A stretch of DNA of 64,000 bases from Aplectana chamaeleonis. Its lineage: Eukaryota; Nematoda; Chromadorea; Rhabditida; Cosmocercidae. The translations under genes and the position numbers were made by a program. The notes below the pieces were generated by a model, which ran no database searches, was not told where the DNA came from, and was given only the letters and a program-made list of their open reading frames with translations. The stretch's first letter is position 1; every line of letters starts with the position of its first letter. The stretch is from positions 1-64,000 of the forward strand of contig JAPDOI010001324.1 in the NCBI GenBank assembly GCA_029168955.1, in the 5' to 3' direction. This document shows positions 35,701 through 45,619 of the stretch, piece by piece.

Positions 35701-38700
35701 TTTCATAGTTTGCAGGCCGACGTCGGTCGACTCGTTATCAAATTTGATAAGTTGAAATAGATGAGATGGGTAGGGTAGGTAGATATTATACATTCGATGA
35801 CGAATCGTTCGACATCGGTCGGGCAGGTGTGAAAAAGGCTCTAGGCAAGATTAAGAAGAGAATTTCAGTCTCCCGTTTACACAAGGTCAAGCCGGGTTAC
35901 GAGATTTCGCGACGGGGGTAGGAAAATTTTGGTGGCAAAATGAAAATTTGGTGAAGACATCCCAAAAATTCCCCATACTTTTGATCAGCAAAGGGAAGGA
36001 TCGTAGCATTGCTCAGGCCTTACAAGGGAACTACTTTTAGTCAGCCTGGCCATTCCGGATGAAATGTACTTTTCTAGAACCGCTTCTAGTGTAGACTCCG
36101 CTTATGATTTTCGCAGCTGCCCAAAACCACTCTGAAAAACGTTACACGCGTTTTCCAGAGCCTGGACGCAAGATAGGGTCCAGGGTTAGGCAGCGTTGTG
36201 ACTAGTCACAATGAGAGGTAAAATTTCTGGAAATTTCGGGAAAAAATGAAAATTTGGGGAGGAGTCGGTAAATTTTTGAAAAAAAAAAGATTCCAAACCA
36301 CATGGTTAGGTAAAATGAGGGAGGAATAGCCAGTCGCGTGAGAGGTGTTTGCATTTTCAACAATATAAAAACAGATTATATACAGAGAAGCTGTTTAAAA
36401 AATTGACCCTTTTTTGACAAAATTGACAATTAGACACTGAATATAATTTGAAAATTTTTGGTCCCAAGGGGTCGTGAAATTTTGGGAATTCGACGAAAAA
36501 GGGGGTCGTAACTGCAACAAAAATCGCCACAACGGTCTGCTTAACCCTGATAGGGTCACTCCCCATGAAATTTTTAGGGCGTTTTGAGAAAAAATTTCGG
36601 ATTTTGCTCAAAAGTTATATGCAGGGGTTATCTAGGGTACTGAACACGCACGCATCTGAAGCCCGTGTGTCAAAATTCTGAAGTTTACTGTAGGCTACGG
36701 TAGGTATCATGCTATTTAGGGGGCTAAACCTACTTTAGTTTTTCTAAAATCGATAAATAGACATTAAATTCGTATTCCCCACCCCGAATGTAAGTCCTCC
36801 CCTTGGTGGTACTACCCCTGTTATATTGAATTCTCCGGCTGTCAATCCTGGTGTAATCACTCCTGTTAATGTCATTACTCCTGGTGTAAACGTTAATGCT
36901 CCTGTTAGGGTGAGTTGTATCAATATCAGTAACGATCCAGTTTCCTCTCAAGTGCCTAGTACGAGTTCGAATTGTATTCCCGGTCAGCACGTCAGTGAAA
37001 ACGTTGCCTCCAGTCCTTCGGGTGTTAATTTAAACTTGTAAATCCTCCCCGGACCGCGGATAGCAATCTCAAATGTCTCTCTTCGAACATACGTTCCCTT
37101 CCTAAAAATATTAATAGTCTTATAGGATACATTCAACAATTTGATTTTGCATTATAGCGCTGTCTGAAACGTGGTTGACGCCTCACGTCACTGATGCTTC
37201 GTTATTTGGTGGTTTATGTTCTCAGTTTGATCTGCTTGGATGTGACCGACCGCACAAGAGGGGCGGGGGAGTGGCTCTTTTGTTGAGTAAGTCTCTTTGT
37301 CTAAGGTTAGTGTACGAGGAGTCTTGTTCTGAAAGTTACGAACTACTTTGTGCTGACATTGTTGTTAGTAATCGGACGCTGAGAATAGTTATTGCTTACA
37401 GGGCGCCCTCATGCTCTGCTGACTATTTTGAAACTTTTAATAAAACCTTAGGTGATTTGCTTTCTTGTAATCAGTCTTGTGTTATTACGGCCGATTTCAA
37501 TTTACCAGATATATCATGGGCGCAGCTTGTTCCTACGGCTACAAACCTGAGTAGTAGGCTATTCTTAGATATGTGCTCATAATCTCACCCAGAATAACGT
37601 AATGGCTACACGAGGTAGCAATGTTTTGGATCTGTTACTGTCCAATGAGGACAGCTTGATTGTAGAAGTAGATACTCTGGCCCCATTGGGCACTATTGAT
37701 CATGCCTCTATAGTTTTCGAGCTAAATGTGCATATCGAGGCCTCTGATAGGAAAATTTACAATAGAGTATACAGTAAAGCCGATTTTGCGTGTATAAATG
37801 AATACCTAGGTAACGTGGATTGGTACGGCTTACTGAGTACCGTGGATACTGTGGAAGCTAAATATGAACTCTTCCTTTCCATCCTTGACCACACCATTGA
37901 TTTATTTGTACCGATTAGTCTGGTGTCTACGAAGAAGGCGTACCTCCCTGAGCACTTGGAAATCTCTCTCACAAGAAATCTCAAGCCTGGAACATGGCAA
38001 ATAGTAGTAACAGGGCTGAGGATTGGTGCGAATACAAAAGAGTTGCGGCATTATTTGAAAAACGTTTGAAGAAGTATAACAGTAATAAGGAAAGAAAAGT
38101 TATCGAGTCTAAAAATAAAAACTCATGAGGATAGTTCCAGTGCAGTGGAAGAAGGCCAAAAAGTTCAACTTCTGGCAAGTATGTTTAAGAAATCATTCCT
38201 TGAGGATACTGACTTGGATGAGAGTGTTAGTCCTTCTCTTTTTCCTGTTATGCCTGACTCTGTATGGTTTCACCCGGGGGAATTGTCGGAGCTACTAGCC
38301 AAATGGCCTAATTCGTTTTCTGACACGCCGGATCACATACCATTATGTTTTATTAAAAAGAAGATTGATATAATAGTTAGCCCGCTTGCATACATTTTCA
38401 ACCTGTTTTATGCGTGCTGATTTGATTTGATTTGATTGATTTGATTTATTACACGGTAGCACCGTGTCAAAGACAACAACAAAAAAAAGAAAGAAATACC
38501 CAACGGCAATTAAGAGACTAAAGGCACCAAAATTAGTTGAACAGCAATAATAAAGCAAATGGATCAACTGACTATTAGGCATACACCGGCATCATGAAGA
38601 AAGGAGATCTTACAAACATAACTCCTAGGACAACAGATAACACTCAAGTGTCTTTTTGAATTCACTGAGTTTCCCCACTACCAAACCTGATCGAAGTAGT

Positions 38701-41700
38701 TTATTGAATTCAGACCCCGCCCTATTGACAAAGAAGTGCTGTCGTACATTCCGCCTGGCCCCAACGAGGCCCAATTTCACCGGTGCTCCAGTAGTGGTTG
38801 ATGGTGTAAGGTTGAACAGCCGGCTAGCCTTGATACCAGCACTCCCATGAATGATCTTATACATCATTATCATATCAAACCTTCTTCTCCTGTGCTCTAG
38901 AGTGGTTAGGCCCAATTTAGCGTTCCTGGTGACATGACACACATTACGATTAGTCTGGAACCACGATGTCCTGAAGAAAACTCTACGTGTAAAGGTATTT
39001 TGGACTTTCTCCAGCGCATCGATAGATCCTTTTTGTATAAATTAAAGACTACCGTACCATACTCCATAAGCGGACGTACGTACATTTTATCCACCTCGGT
39101 CAGCACGTTTGCATTAGTAGTTGATAGCGCTCGAAACGCGCTGTGCATCATCCTAGTAGCCGTGGACGCGACGTGGAGGCAGTGATCATCGAAACTAAGA
39201 TCATCCTTGATAAGAAAACCAAGGTCCTTAATCTCGCTGACCTCGCTCAACTGCAAACCGTCGATAGTATAGGAGCCACTAACTCGCCTCTCACCAAGCT
39301 TCACTACTTTAGTCTTTTCGCTGGAAAGCGGCGATTTCCACTCATTCGACCATTTGGCTACATCATTAAGAGCTTTTTGCAAACACTTCAAATCTTCTAT
39401 TGTCAAAATAGGTTTATACAACTTAAATTCATCAGCGAATGCCGAACAGCCGACGTTGTTCAAGGATATAATCGAGGAAAGTTCATACGTATAAATATTA
39501 AAGAGAACTGGCGAAAGCACTCCCCCCTGGGGAACACCACTGAACACAGCAAAGGGAGAGGAGAACGTACTACTAAGCCTGACCCTGAAAGTTCTGCCCG
39601 TGAGAAAAGCACGAACCCAAGCCACTATACGCGGATGGATACCCACTATTTCTAGCTTGTTTACTAATTTACGATGAGAAACTCTGTCAAATCCCTTGGA
39701 AAAATCAAGGTAAATAACATCCACACCTATATCCTTGTCCAGCGCGCTCGTCCAATCATCAAGTGACTGCGGCATAGCCGGGGTGTCGATTTGCCCTTTT
39801 GAAAACCATGTTGGTGTTCCGAGATGATGGAGTGCTCCTCTAGATGAGCCATAATTCTTTTCTTTAATACTTTTCCAGAAAGCCTTGCAAAGATAGACGT
39901 AGACGTGATGTTCCGAGCAGATGGCGTACATCTTTTGTTACTCCTATACCGAAGAAGCAACCGTTTTCGGATCCCAACAATTACCGGCCCATCGGTATTA
40001 CGTCTATATTTGCAAGGCTTTTCGAAAAAGTATTGAAGAAAAGAAATATGGCTCATCTAGAGGAGCACTCCATCCTCTCGGAACACCAACATGGTTTTCA
40101 AAGGTACTATCGACTATTTCGGCTATGCTGCAGTCACTTGATGATTCGACGAGTGCGCTGGACAAAGATATAGGTGTGAACGTTATTTACCTTTATTTTT
40201 CCAAGGCATTTGACAGAGTTTCTCATCGCAAATTATTAAACAAACTAGAAATAGTGGGTATCCATCCGCGTAGCTGCGAAGATCACAATCGGATTCTACG
40301 TTGAAAACGGTGCTCGAGAAGTACACTTCATTCGGAAAGGCAAGGATGACTAATAGTAATTCTCTTGTCAGACAATTGAACCCGCATATTGAACACATTT
40401 TCGGCGTCAGACAGTTTTAGTAATCAAATATAAAGGTTGCGTCGGAACTCGTCCGGCCAGGGCCGTCCGATCTCGTCCGCGGCGCGATGCCCGAACTCGT
40501 CCGCCTGGCTCCGAACTCGTCCGGCACGTTAATCGCCGAAAATATTGACATCAAGATAAGGTATGAACACAGGATATGAACACTAACTTATCACTTCTAG
40601 ATAATGTATTGGGAAATACCAGCTTCTGGGGATGGCACTAGTAATTGAGGAAACCTTAAAAATGAAATGTTTTTTTGTGTTGCACCTGCTTTAGTAAATG
40701 AATCCCTATCGGTGCTGGAAACTTTGGCAGAATGCTTTCGTTCACGGTATTGGACTCCTAGTAGAATATGATCTAGATACATACCGGGTTCCCAAAGAAT
40801 TCTAGGAGATAGGTGCAATGTTTTTATGACTATCAACTCAAGGAAAAAGCACAAACTCAATCAAAACCGCTTCAGAATCTCTCGACCCCTCGATATTCTA
40901 TAGGATCGGCTTCGATAAATGATTCGAATCGTTTTGAATGACACATATTTCCAAAAGGAAGAGTGCGGGAACCAGCGAGCTGCCTTCGTAATGATCAATA
41001 CCGTAATCACGTTTTGATCTACTAGCGCGTATGAGAAATAACGAGATTTTCAGAAAGCCGGAAGCTGAGATCGCTCAGGATGCATGTTATTGCATAGGAG
41101 ACCGTCTTTCAAATCAATCGTTGAAATTTTATTAGAAGGAAGGAGGGAAATTTGAGAAAAAATCGGGCATGGAAGGTGCGGTGAACAGCTGATCTGTCTC
41201 CATGATCTATCGCCGAGGGCGCCTACAGGGCCTATATAAAGCTCGAAATGGATAGGCAGAGCATTCCAAGCAATGGATTTCCAAGCCGTCAACGTCGTCT
41301 ACAGGACTTCGCAACAGAGAGGTCCCAACGTCGTGATCTACTATCTGCCCGACGACGCCAACCTCTGCTTCGAGTTTTCGCTGAAACGGAAGAACGCGAC
41401 CGGAGATGTGGCGACTTACATCTGCGCAATGTGTAGGGCTCTGAAGGATAGAAACAGGGATCAATATGGGATGATGCCAACTGTAAAGGTAAATTTCAAA
41501 TCAAGATACCTGAATGTTTTTTTCGATAAAGATATTAAGGTTAAAAACGGCAAATCTATAGAGTATACGACTCTTGGGCACTTCTGCGAGCCCAAAAACT
41601 GTGCCCGCCCCAATATGTGTCGAGAAATAATAAAGAAGTGCGATGAGGCCAGAGTGGATCCAGGGATCACCGTCGCCCGAGGTAGGTGAGAATTGCTCCA

Positions 41701-44700
41701 GACCGTAGGGAACGAATACGCTAAGGTGGCGACAGTGGACCGGCTCACAATGGTAAACGAGCTAGCCGTCGGCATTGATGGGTCTCGAGAAACCCTTGCG
41801 AAGAGGCTCCATTGGAACAAGACCAGAAGGGATAGGATCGAACCGGTGGTGATGAGCGAAATTCCGCGCTCCCTAACCCTTTGTGTGACGGATAGTGAAG
41901 AGCTTCTGCAATAAGAGGATGACAACAAGTTGTACATGGCAAGCCGCACACTCTGGGAACAAGTCTTCCACCACCTAAGACTACAGACTATTCTGGTAAG
42001 ATCTACCTTTGAGACAGTATTATTTGATGAAAAATAGAGTTCAAGCCACTGATAAACAGATATGATAACTGTCATCCTTATAGGCCGATGGCAGGTATGA
42101 GCTTATACCTGTCGATTTACGGGCTGGTCGTTCTAGTCAGTTATACACACTACTTGGAGAAGTAGCTGGAGGCCACACTATCCCGCTGGTGTTCGCATTC
42201 CCGCCGGATTCTACAGAAGTCACCTATCGGAAGCTATTCAGGTTAATACAAATGACATAAAAAATGTGATAAATTGACAAATTGAAATGTTTGAAGGTGG
42301 TTTGCTGCCGAAACTGGCTTTATCAGACGACCAGACGTCAAAATTATCATTGATTTCGAAGCCGCAGCGATTGGAGCAATCAGGGCCGAGTTGGGGGGAA
42401 AATGTACTGGGGTGAGTTATCTCAACAAACGGGCACAACAGAACAAATAGCACAATTCCGTAACATAAACAATCAACTCTTATTAATGCTATGTTATCGC
42501 TGATTTGATGCTATTATATTTAACTATACCATTTTACAATGGTTTAATTTAAATACATTATATTAAATAATAAAGATATGAATTTTATTAAATAATGGAA
42601 GATACATCATATAATGTAAATTTTACGAAGCAATCTGTAATGGAATTCCAGATTTATGCAGCGTTCGAAAACTCAATGCGAAAATCAACAATATTTTTGT
42701 TCTGATTATTATTATTAGTATTATAAAAATTATTACTTTAGGTTTACCAAATCTTTTTTTAGTAGTTGTCTCTAAAACTACCAATATGTATAATCATTTC
42801 GTTCCATGTCTTGATTCCTGCTGAGATCATTTTCAGGTGTCTATTCCACTTCGGTCAAGCCATATTGAGAACAGGGACCGCTTCAATCTGAGGGCAGCTG
42901 CCAGTAAGAGCTCCGCGGTGGGAGCTTTTTTCCGCCGACCGCAAGTCCTCCCTCTTCTGCGGCCGGATCTGCATGCCATCAGTGGAGCCCTCACACCACC
43001 AGAACAGCCCGTCGTCACTGCTGCTGAGTAGTCCGCGCTGACGGAGTTTTTCATGGCCTTTATGAATAGAACATGGCTCCTTCCTTACGGAACCTACAGG
43101 GGCTTGTGGGACCATTCAAACAATCGTGGGACTCGCACAACCAATTTCGCGGAGGGAGCACATAAACGGATCCGTCACGCCTTTGGAGGTTGGCAAGTTA
43201 GAATATGTCACAGCGGGAGAAAATCTAAGCTCAAATGATTCCAGCTCGTACGCCTTCGTTGAGAGAGATGTTGGAGTATTGTCGGAGTGAATTCTAGCTG
43301 CTGACAATGCTCACTTGTAACGGGTCAGTGTCATAGTGTGTGAGCCCCAAGGGCAAATGCGTGTGCGAATGTAAGCCATTTTCCGATGTTAGAATGCGCG
43401 ACATTCTCTTTATGGAATACTGAGAATGCGAAAGTTTTTTGCAAGACTTTACTGGACTCTGTTTCAATGACGACTGGGTACTCCCTCAGTACGGAAACTT
43501 TTAGGCTCCATAGGAAAACAAAAGATAAGGATCTGCTGAAAGAACCACGGTTTAAAAAAGAAAACTCTGAATCGTAGTATAAGCAGCCCATTCAATATCG
43601 GAAAATGGAGGACAATCACTTTATTAGGTACATGCCGTTTCCTCACTTCAGAAATGAATCTATATTTTATAATATTGAGAACGTTGTCAGATTATTTCAT
43701 TTCATGTTGCATTTTAATGTTACGTTACCGCCACGTTCGGATAAATGTTTTGTTCAGACCAACATCAAACACCGTCTTTCAAAAACCGGGCTCGACTGAC
43801 AGAAATATTATGAACGTAAACACATAACAGATAAGTAAACACACAAAGTATATTGAATCGCACAAAGGATATATTGAAAGATGAAGCAATCACGAGATAT
43901 TTCCCGGGAATCCATCATTGCTCAAGTATTCACGACGGTAACCCTAACAATACGCTCGGTTACTTCGGAAAGCCACCGATTGAAGCCTCTATTCATCGAG
44001 AATCCTGGCGAACGAGTGCGGACGGCTCGCCGCGGACGAGAGCGGACAGCCCCGCGCGGACGAGTTCCGACGTAATCAAATATAAACTGCCAAGAAATCG
44101 CGCCTCGGAGGGGGGATGATCGCAAAAAGCACAAATTTCGGAAAAAAAATTGATGGTGGGGGGTCGCTCTGATTTTGAAGAATTTCGACATGCCCCGTTT
44201 GACCCTACGTTTGAAAACCTACATCTAATGCCGGGGGGGGGGGAAATACGGCATGGCAAAACGATTGCGTCCAAGGGAATAAAGGGGCCCTTAAATTCTT
44301 CAATTTTTTTTGGTTGAAATTTTAAGTCGCCTTCTTAAGAGGCCTTCCAGACGACAGACAAAAAGCAAAATAACGGAACACTCAAACAGAAAATCGAATC
44401 CGGGAAGGCAATTCTTCCTGGACAGGAATTCACGGACGCTGACCATGGGCGCGCTACTTTCGTAGCGAACCCACTGTAGCCCATGTTTCGCCGTTCCTCA
44501 ATTCCAGCCCTAGACTTTTATGCGGAGAAGCAGAACACACAAAACCCACAGTCAAATCCTTGAGCTCCTTGTCCTTCTGAATGAACTGCAAGCGAGCGAG
44601 AGATTCACGGGTTTTCAGCTTTTTCGCCGATTCAACGACATCGCTAAGCTGGTCGGTCAATGAGATAACCCTAAAAGTGAAGATTCAACAGTAATTCGTC

Positions 44701-44831
44701 AGAAGACATGAAAAGAGGAAAACTAACTTTTCAACCAGAGTATCCTTCTCGGCGGCTTCAAGCTCCTCGCGACTTAGTTTAATGATCTTTCGCGGAATGA
44801 CCGACTTTAGGTCATCGTTGGAGACCTTCAT
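29799..44831 (-). CDS. WTAP/Fl(2)d-like coiled-coil protein, five exons
   Basis: WTAP homologues anchor the m6A-writer complex in the nucleus and influence splicing. Five minus-strand exons join in phase: 44728-44831, 44550-44670, 33996-34174, 33414-33562 and 29799-30022, giving 258 residues. Colinear landmarks with WTAP are IIKLSREELEAAEKD (WTAP N-terminal helix), RESLARLQFIQKDKELKDLT, then 24 residues to LLDPFFYEAFISMKEKI (the VDP..FF..MK motif), GKDSKIL and KVAQLESRLAL. The spacing between landmarks agrees within one or two residues. The protein ends in an acidic tail (EDDSKDDAEGDEMEED.., stop after VILDDVGA). All donors are GT and all acceptors AG. Introns are 57, 10375, 433 and 3391 bp; the two long ones are full of transposons. 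The start ATG lies two bases after a CACAG acceptor, so the message is either trans-spliced or has an upstream exon. Orthology is by eye; an unrelated coiled-coil protein remains possible. Confidence 0.65.
30519..31598. mobile_element. 1.1-kb TIR DNA element, copy 2, inside intron 4
   Basis: It begins CAAGGGAACTGCTTTTAGTC and closes with the complement, ending TTTCCTTG, with TTA on both outer sides. It shares the whole interior order with copy 1 (TTTACTGTAAATTACGGTAG, CATTCCGGATGAAATGTAC, CACTCCGGAAATAGTCAAAA). No transposase is encoded. It sits in the last intron of the WTAP-like gene. Confidence 0.75.
31762..32066. mobile_element. hAT-type MITE, 305 bp, exact 8-bp target duplication
   Basis: Ends are CAGGGTTGGGCAGG and its approximate complement (CCTGCTCAACCCTG). 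The flanking octamer CTCCTTTG is exact on both sides (31754-31761 and 32067-32074). Terminal CAGGG and 8-bp duplications are hallmarks of hAT transposons. The interior repeats GGGGGTCGTA and GGTCGCAAC motifs. It lies in intron 4 of the WTAP-like gene. Confidence 0.9.
32358..32753. mobile_element. Foldback element related to the 1.1-kb TIR family
   Basis: The left arm contains TTTTCGACGTAGAATTCGAA and GCAGCTGCG-like sequence; the right arm holds the complement (TTCAAATTCTACGTCGAAAA, CACAGCTGC). The middle has a second palindrome around ACACGTTATG/CATAACGTGT. The arms resemble the subterminal part of the 1.1-kb elements, suggesting a shorter relative. Intronic. Confidence 0.65.
34228..35368. 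mobile_element. hAT element, 1141 bp, exact 8-bp target duplication
   Basis: Termini are CAGGGATGTGCGTAAT and ATTACGCACATCCCTG. The octamer ATGTCCAC flanks both sides (34220-34227, 35369-35376). Inside each end are tandem copies of CGTTAGT (for example TTAGTCGTTAGTCGTTAGTC at the left) in inverted arrangement, like the subterminal transposase-binding repeats of hAT elements. Interior minus-strand open frames (34470-34935) show no recognisable BED or hAT dimerisation motifs, so it is probably non-autonomous. It lies 54 bp into intron 2 of the WTAP-like gene. Confidence 0.9.
36181..36549. mobile_element. hAT-type MITE, 369 bp, exact 8-bp target duplication
   Basis: Same family as 31762-32066: CAGGGTTAGGCAG at one end, CTGCTTAACCCTG at the other. 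The octamer ATAGGGTC flanks it at 36173-36180 and 36550-36557. It was inserted into copy 3 of the 1.1-kb element, so it is younger than that element. Confidence 0.9.
36788..38417 (+). pseudogene. CR1-like LINE, endonuclease part (plus strand)
   Basis: Open frames 37175-37582 and 37602-38069, after a decayed N-terminal region, encode an APE-type endonuclease. IIALSETWL, KRGGGVALLLSK, YRAPSCS, TADFNLPDISW, a further block with SNVLDLLLS, and TIDHASI mark the usual order. A linker follows, then PDHIPLCFIKK and PLAYIFNLFYAC at the start of the reverse transcriptase. Two stops or frameshifts interrupt it. It breaks at 38417, where an opposite-strand LINE begins, and resumes near 39905. Confidence 0.8.
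38418..38450 (-). repeat. LINE 3' tail microsatellite
   Basis: GATTTGATTTGATTTGATTG on the plus strand is the complement of an (AAATC)n tail that ends the minus-strand LINE. Confidence 0.8.
38418..39903 (-). pseudogene. CR1-like LINE 3' part inserted in its own relative (minus strand)
   Basis: The minus-strand frame encodes reverse-transcriptase core motifs: VIYLDFSKGFDRVSH, SGVPQGGVLSPVLFNIY, then a catalytic box reading AFADEFKLY instead of the usual (Y/F)ADD. The thumb and C-terminal region follow to a stop at 38625, with one frameshift near 38940. A 3' region and a tail of AAATC/AATC repeats close the element at 38418-38450. The tail orientation confirms the direction of insertion. The 5' truncation at about 39903 falls in the TSIFARL motif. 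Confidence 0.85.
39905..40270 (+). pseudogene. CR1-like LINE, resumed plus-strand reverse-transcriptase start
   Basis: The frame reads VPSRWRTSFVTPIPKK, NNYRPIGITSIFARLFEKVL, HLEEHSILSEHQHGFQ, then VIYLYFSKAFDRVSHRKLLN and VGIHP. It continues the plus-strand LINE exactly where a CR1-type protein would proceed after FNLFYAC. It overlaps in content with the minus-strand insert, which produces an inverted repeat centred near 39930-39950. It ends inside the reverse transcriptase at the junction with the 1.1-kb DNA element, so its 3' half has been lost. Confidence 0.8.
40441..40535 (+). repeat. Short tandem GGAACTCGTCCGGC motifs
   Basis: AACTCGTCCG or ATCTCGTCCG occurs four times at 20-30 bp spacing. 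The complementary motif CGGACGAG is clustered at 43995-44075. Both clusters are next to the sequence TAATCAAATATAAA. Confidence 0.65.
41233..41240 (+). promoter_or_regulatory. Possible TATA box of the Mutator-like element
   Basis: TATATAAA lies about 35 bp before the ATG at 41273 of the transposase reading frame. That is too close for an ordinary promoter with a 5' leader unless the leader is very short. Confidence 0.3.
41273..43205 (+). pseudogene. Mutator-like (MULE) transposase, spliced but decayed
   Basis: The 139-codon first frame carries a Cys/His pattern (YICAMC..HFCEPKNC) like the zinc-finger region of nematode MULEs. After a diverged stretch, the DDE region appears in pieces: ADGRYELIPVDLRAG..QLYTLLGEVAGGHTIPLVFAF (first Asp) up to a GT donor near 42241; then, after a small intron, PDVKIIIDFEAAAIGAIRAE (second Asp); then, after an AT-rich intron with a TTTTCAG acceptor at 42836, CLFHFGQAILR. 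A frame change leads to NRDRFNLRAAA.. and another to RTTNFAEGAHKRIRHAFGG, the TNN.AE..H block near the C-terminus. Stops and at least two frameshifts show it is inactive. Terminal repeats were not identified. Confidence 0.75.
42490..42830. other. AT-rich intron-like spacer of the MULE
   Basis: Strongly A/T-rich sequence between the second-Asp and the CxFH blocks, ending in a TTTTCAG acceptor. No other features. Confidence 0.5.
43995..44215. repeat. CGGACGAG cluster and half of a CAGGG-type MITE
   Basis: A cluster of CGGACGAG motifs is followed by AAGAAATCGCGCCTCGGAGG and CATGCCCCGTTTGACCCT, matching the right half of the hAT-type MITE at 45880-46312. Confidence 0.5.
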
Positions 44832-44842
44832 ACCTGTGAATT
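44832..44842 (-). promoter_or_regulatory. 3' splice acceptor just before the start codon
   Basis: On the minus strand TTAATTCACAG precedes GT and the ATG of the WTAP-like gene. Such a position is typical of nematode spliced-leader trans-splicing, or marks an upstream non-coding exon. A MITE begins about 20 bp further upstream. Confidence 0.5.
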
Positions 44843-44863
44843 AAGATTTCAGTAGGAAAAAGG

Positions 44864-45056
44864 TGCTATCGCAGCGGGGGGTACTGTGGTATCGTTCTTG
44901 GCCACGCCCAAATTTTTCGTGCCGCAACGGCTCTTCAGACTTTGGAAGGAGAGGGCAACCCCGAGTAGCTGCACAAATACAGTGCGACACGGTAACCAGG
45001 GCGTGACCAAGTGCATCGCGAAATGGTGCCCCCCCCCCCCCGCCGCTGCGATAGCA
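44864..45056. mobile_element. 193-bp MITE next to the WTAP-like start codon
   Basis: TGCTATCGCAGCGG and its exact complement form the two ends, with TTGGCCACGCCC and GGGCGTGACCAA inside. A 14-base C run lies in the right end. A second copy is at 51041-51215. It ends 33 bp upstream of the ATG of the WTAP-like gene. Confidence 0.7.
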
Positions 45057-45327
45057 AGGATGAAAAAATTGGCTGATTACTAGAAGGGAGAATGATAACT
45101 TCGTCAGAACAATCAATCTAATAGAACTAACACCAAATTTCACCTATCTAGCGGAGCCTCTCTTTGCTGCCCAGAATCCGAAAACGTCCAAAATGGTTAC
45201 GAGTCCCTCCCTCTCTCCTCCCATTAACAAATTCTCATTATAAGGCCTCTCCGGGCTGAGCGCGGGAACATGGCGAGCGAATGGTGGCTACTAAAAGGTT
45301 CGCCAGTCTGATCGCAGGACGATATCG

Positions 45328-45619
45328 GGGCGTCGGTCAGACCGACGAGAGCCATTGAAGTTTCTGTCGAATTGCGACCTCATGCGTAGTTCGTCGGTGC
45401 GATCGCGGGCAGCACTAGAGCAGTGCCTCCGTGCCGGGTTCAACCTAGAACGATGGAGGTCGGACCGCTGGATGGACGTTGTTCGGCCCGCCATCGTCGT
45501 AGGTTGAACCCGGTACGGAGACACTCCTCTAGTGTTGCCCGCGATCGGACCGACGAACTCCGCATGGGACCGCGATTCGACCAAAACTTCAATAGCTCTC
45601 GTCGGTCCGACCGGCGCCC
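45328..45619. mobile_element. 292-bp foldback element
   Basis: Arms of about 135 bp are inverted around 45475: GGGCGTCGGTCAGACCGACG at the left against CGTCGGTCCGACCGGCGCCC at the right, and CCGGGTTCAACCT against AGGTTGAACCCGG near the centre. Open frames on opposite strands therefore share the sequence ARDRTDELRM, which is a repeat effect. Confidence 0.75.

Larger units (their letters stand above)
36026..40373. mobile_element. 1.1-kb TIR DNA element, copy 3, split by nested insertions
   Basis: The left part (CAAGGGAACTACTTTTAGTC, CCGGATGAAATGTACTTTTC) runs to about 36785, interrupted by a hAT MITE at 36181-36549. The matching right terminal repeat (GCTGCGAAGATCACAATCGG, GTACACTTCATTCGG, ending TCTCTTG) lies at 40271-40373. 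The intervening DNA is LINE sequence. Compared with copies 1 and 2, about 600 bp of the element is missing, so a deletion accompanied or followed the insertions. Confidence 0.8.

Noticed and set aside
41461..42075. 204-codon minus-strand open frame
   Set aside because: It lies opposite the Mutator-like transposase, whose plus-strand motifs are recognisable; this is its shadow.
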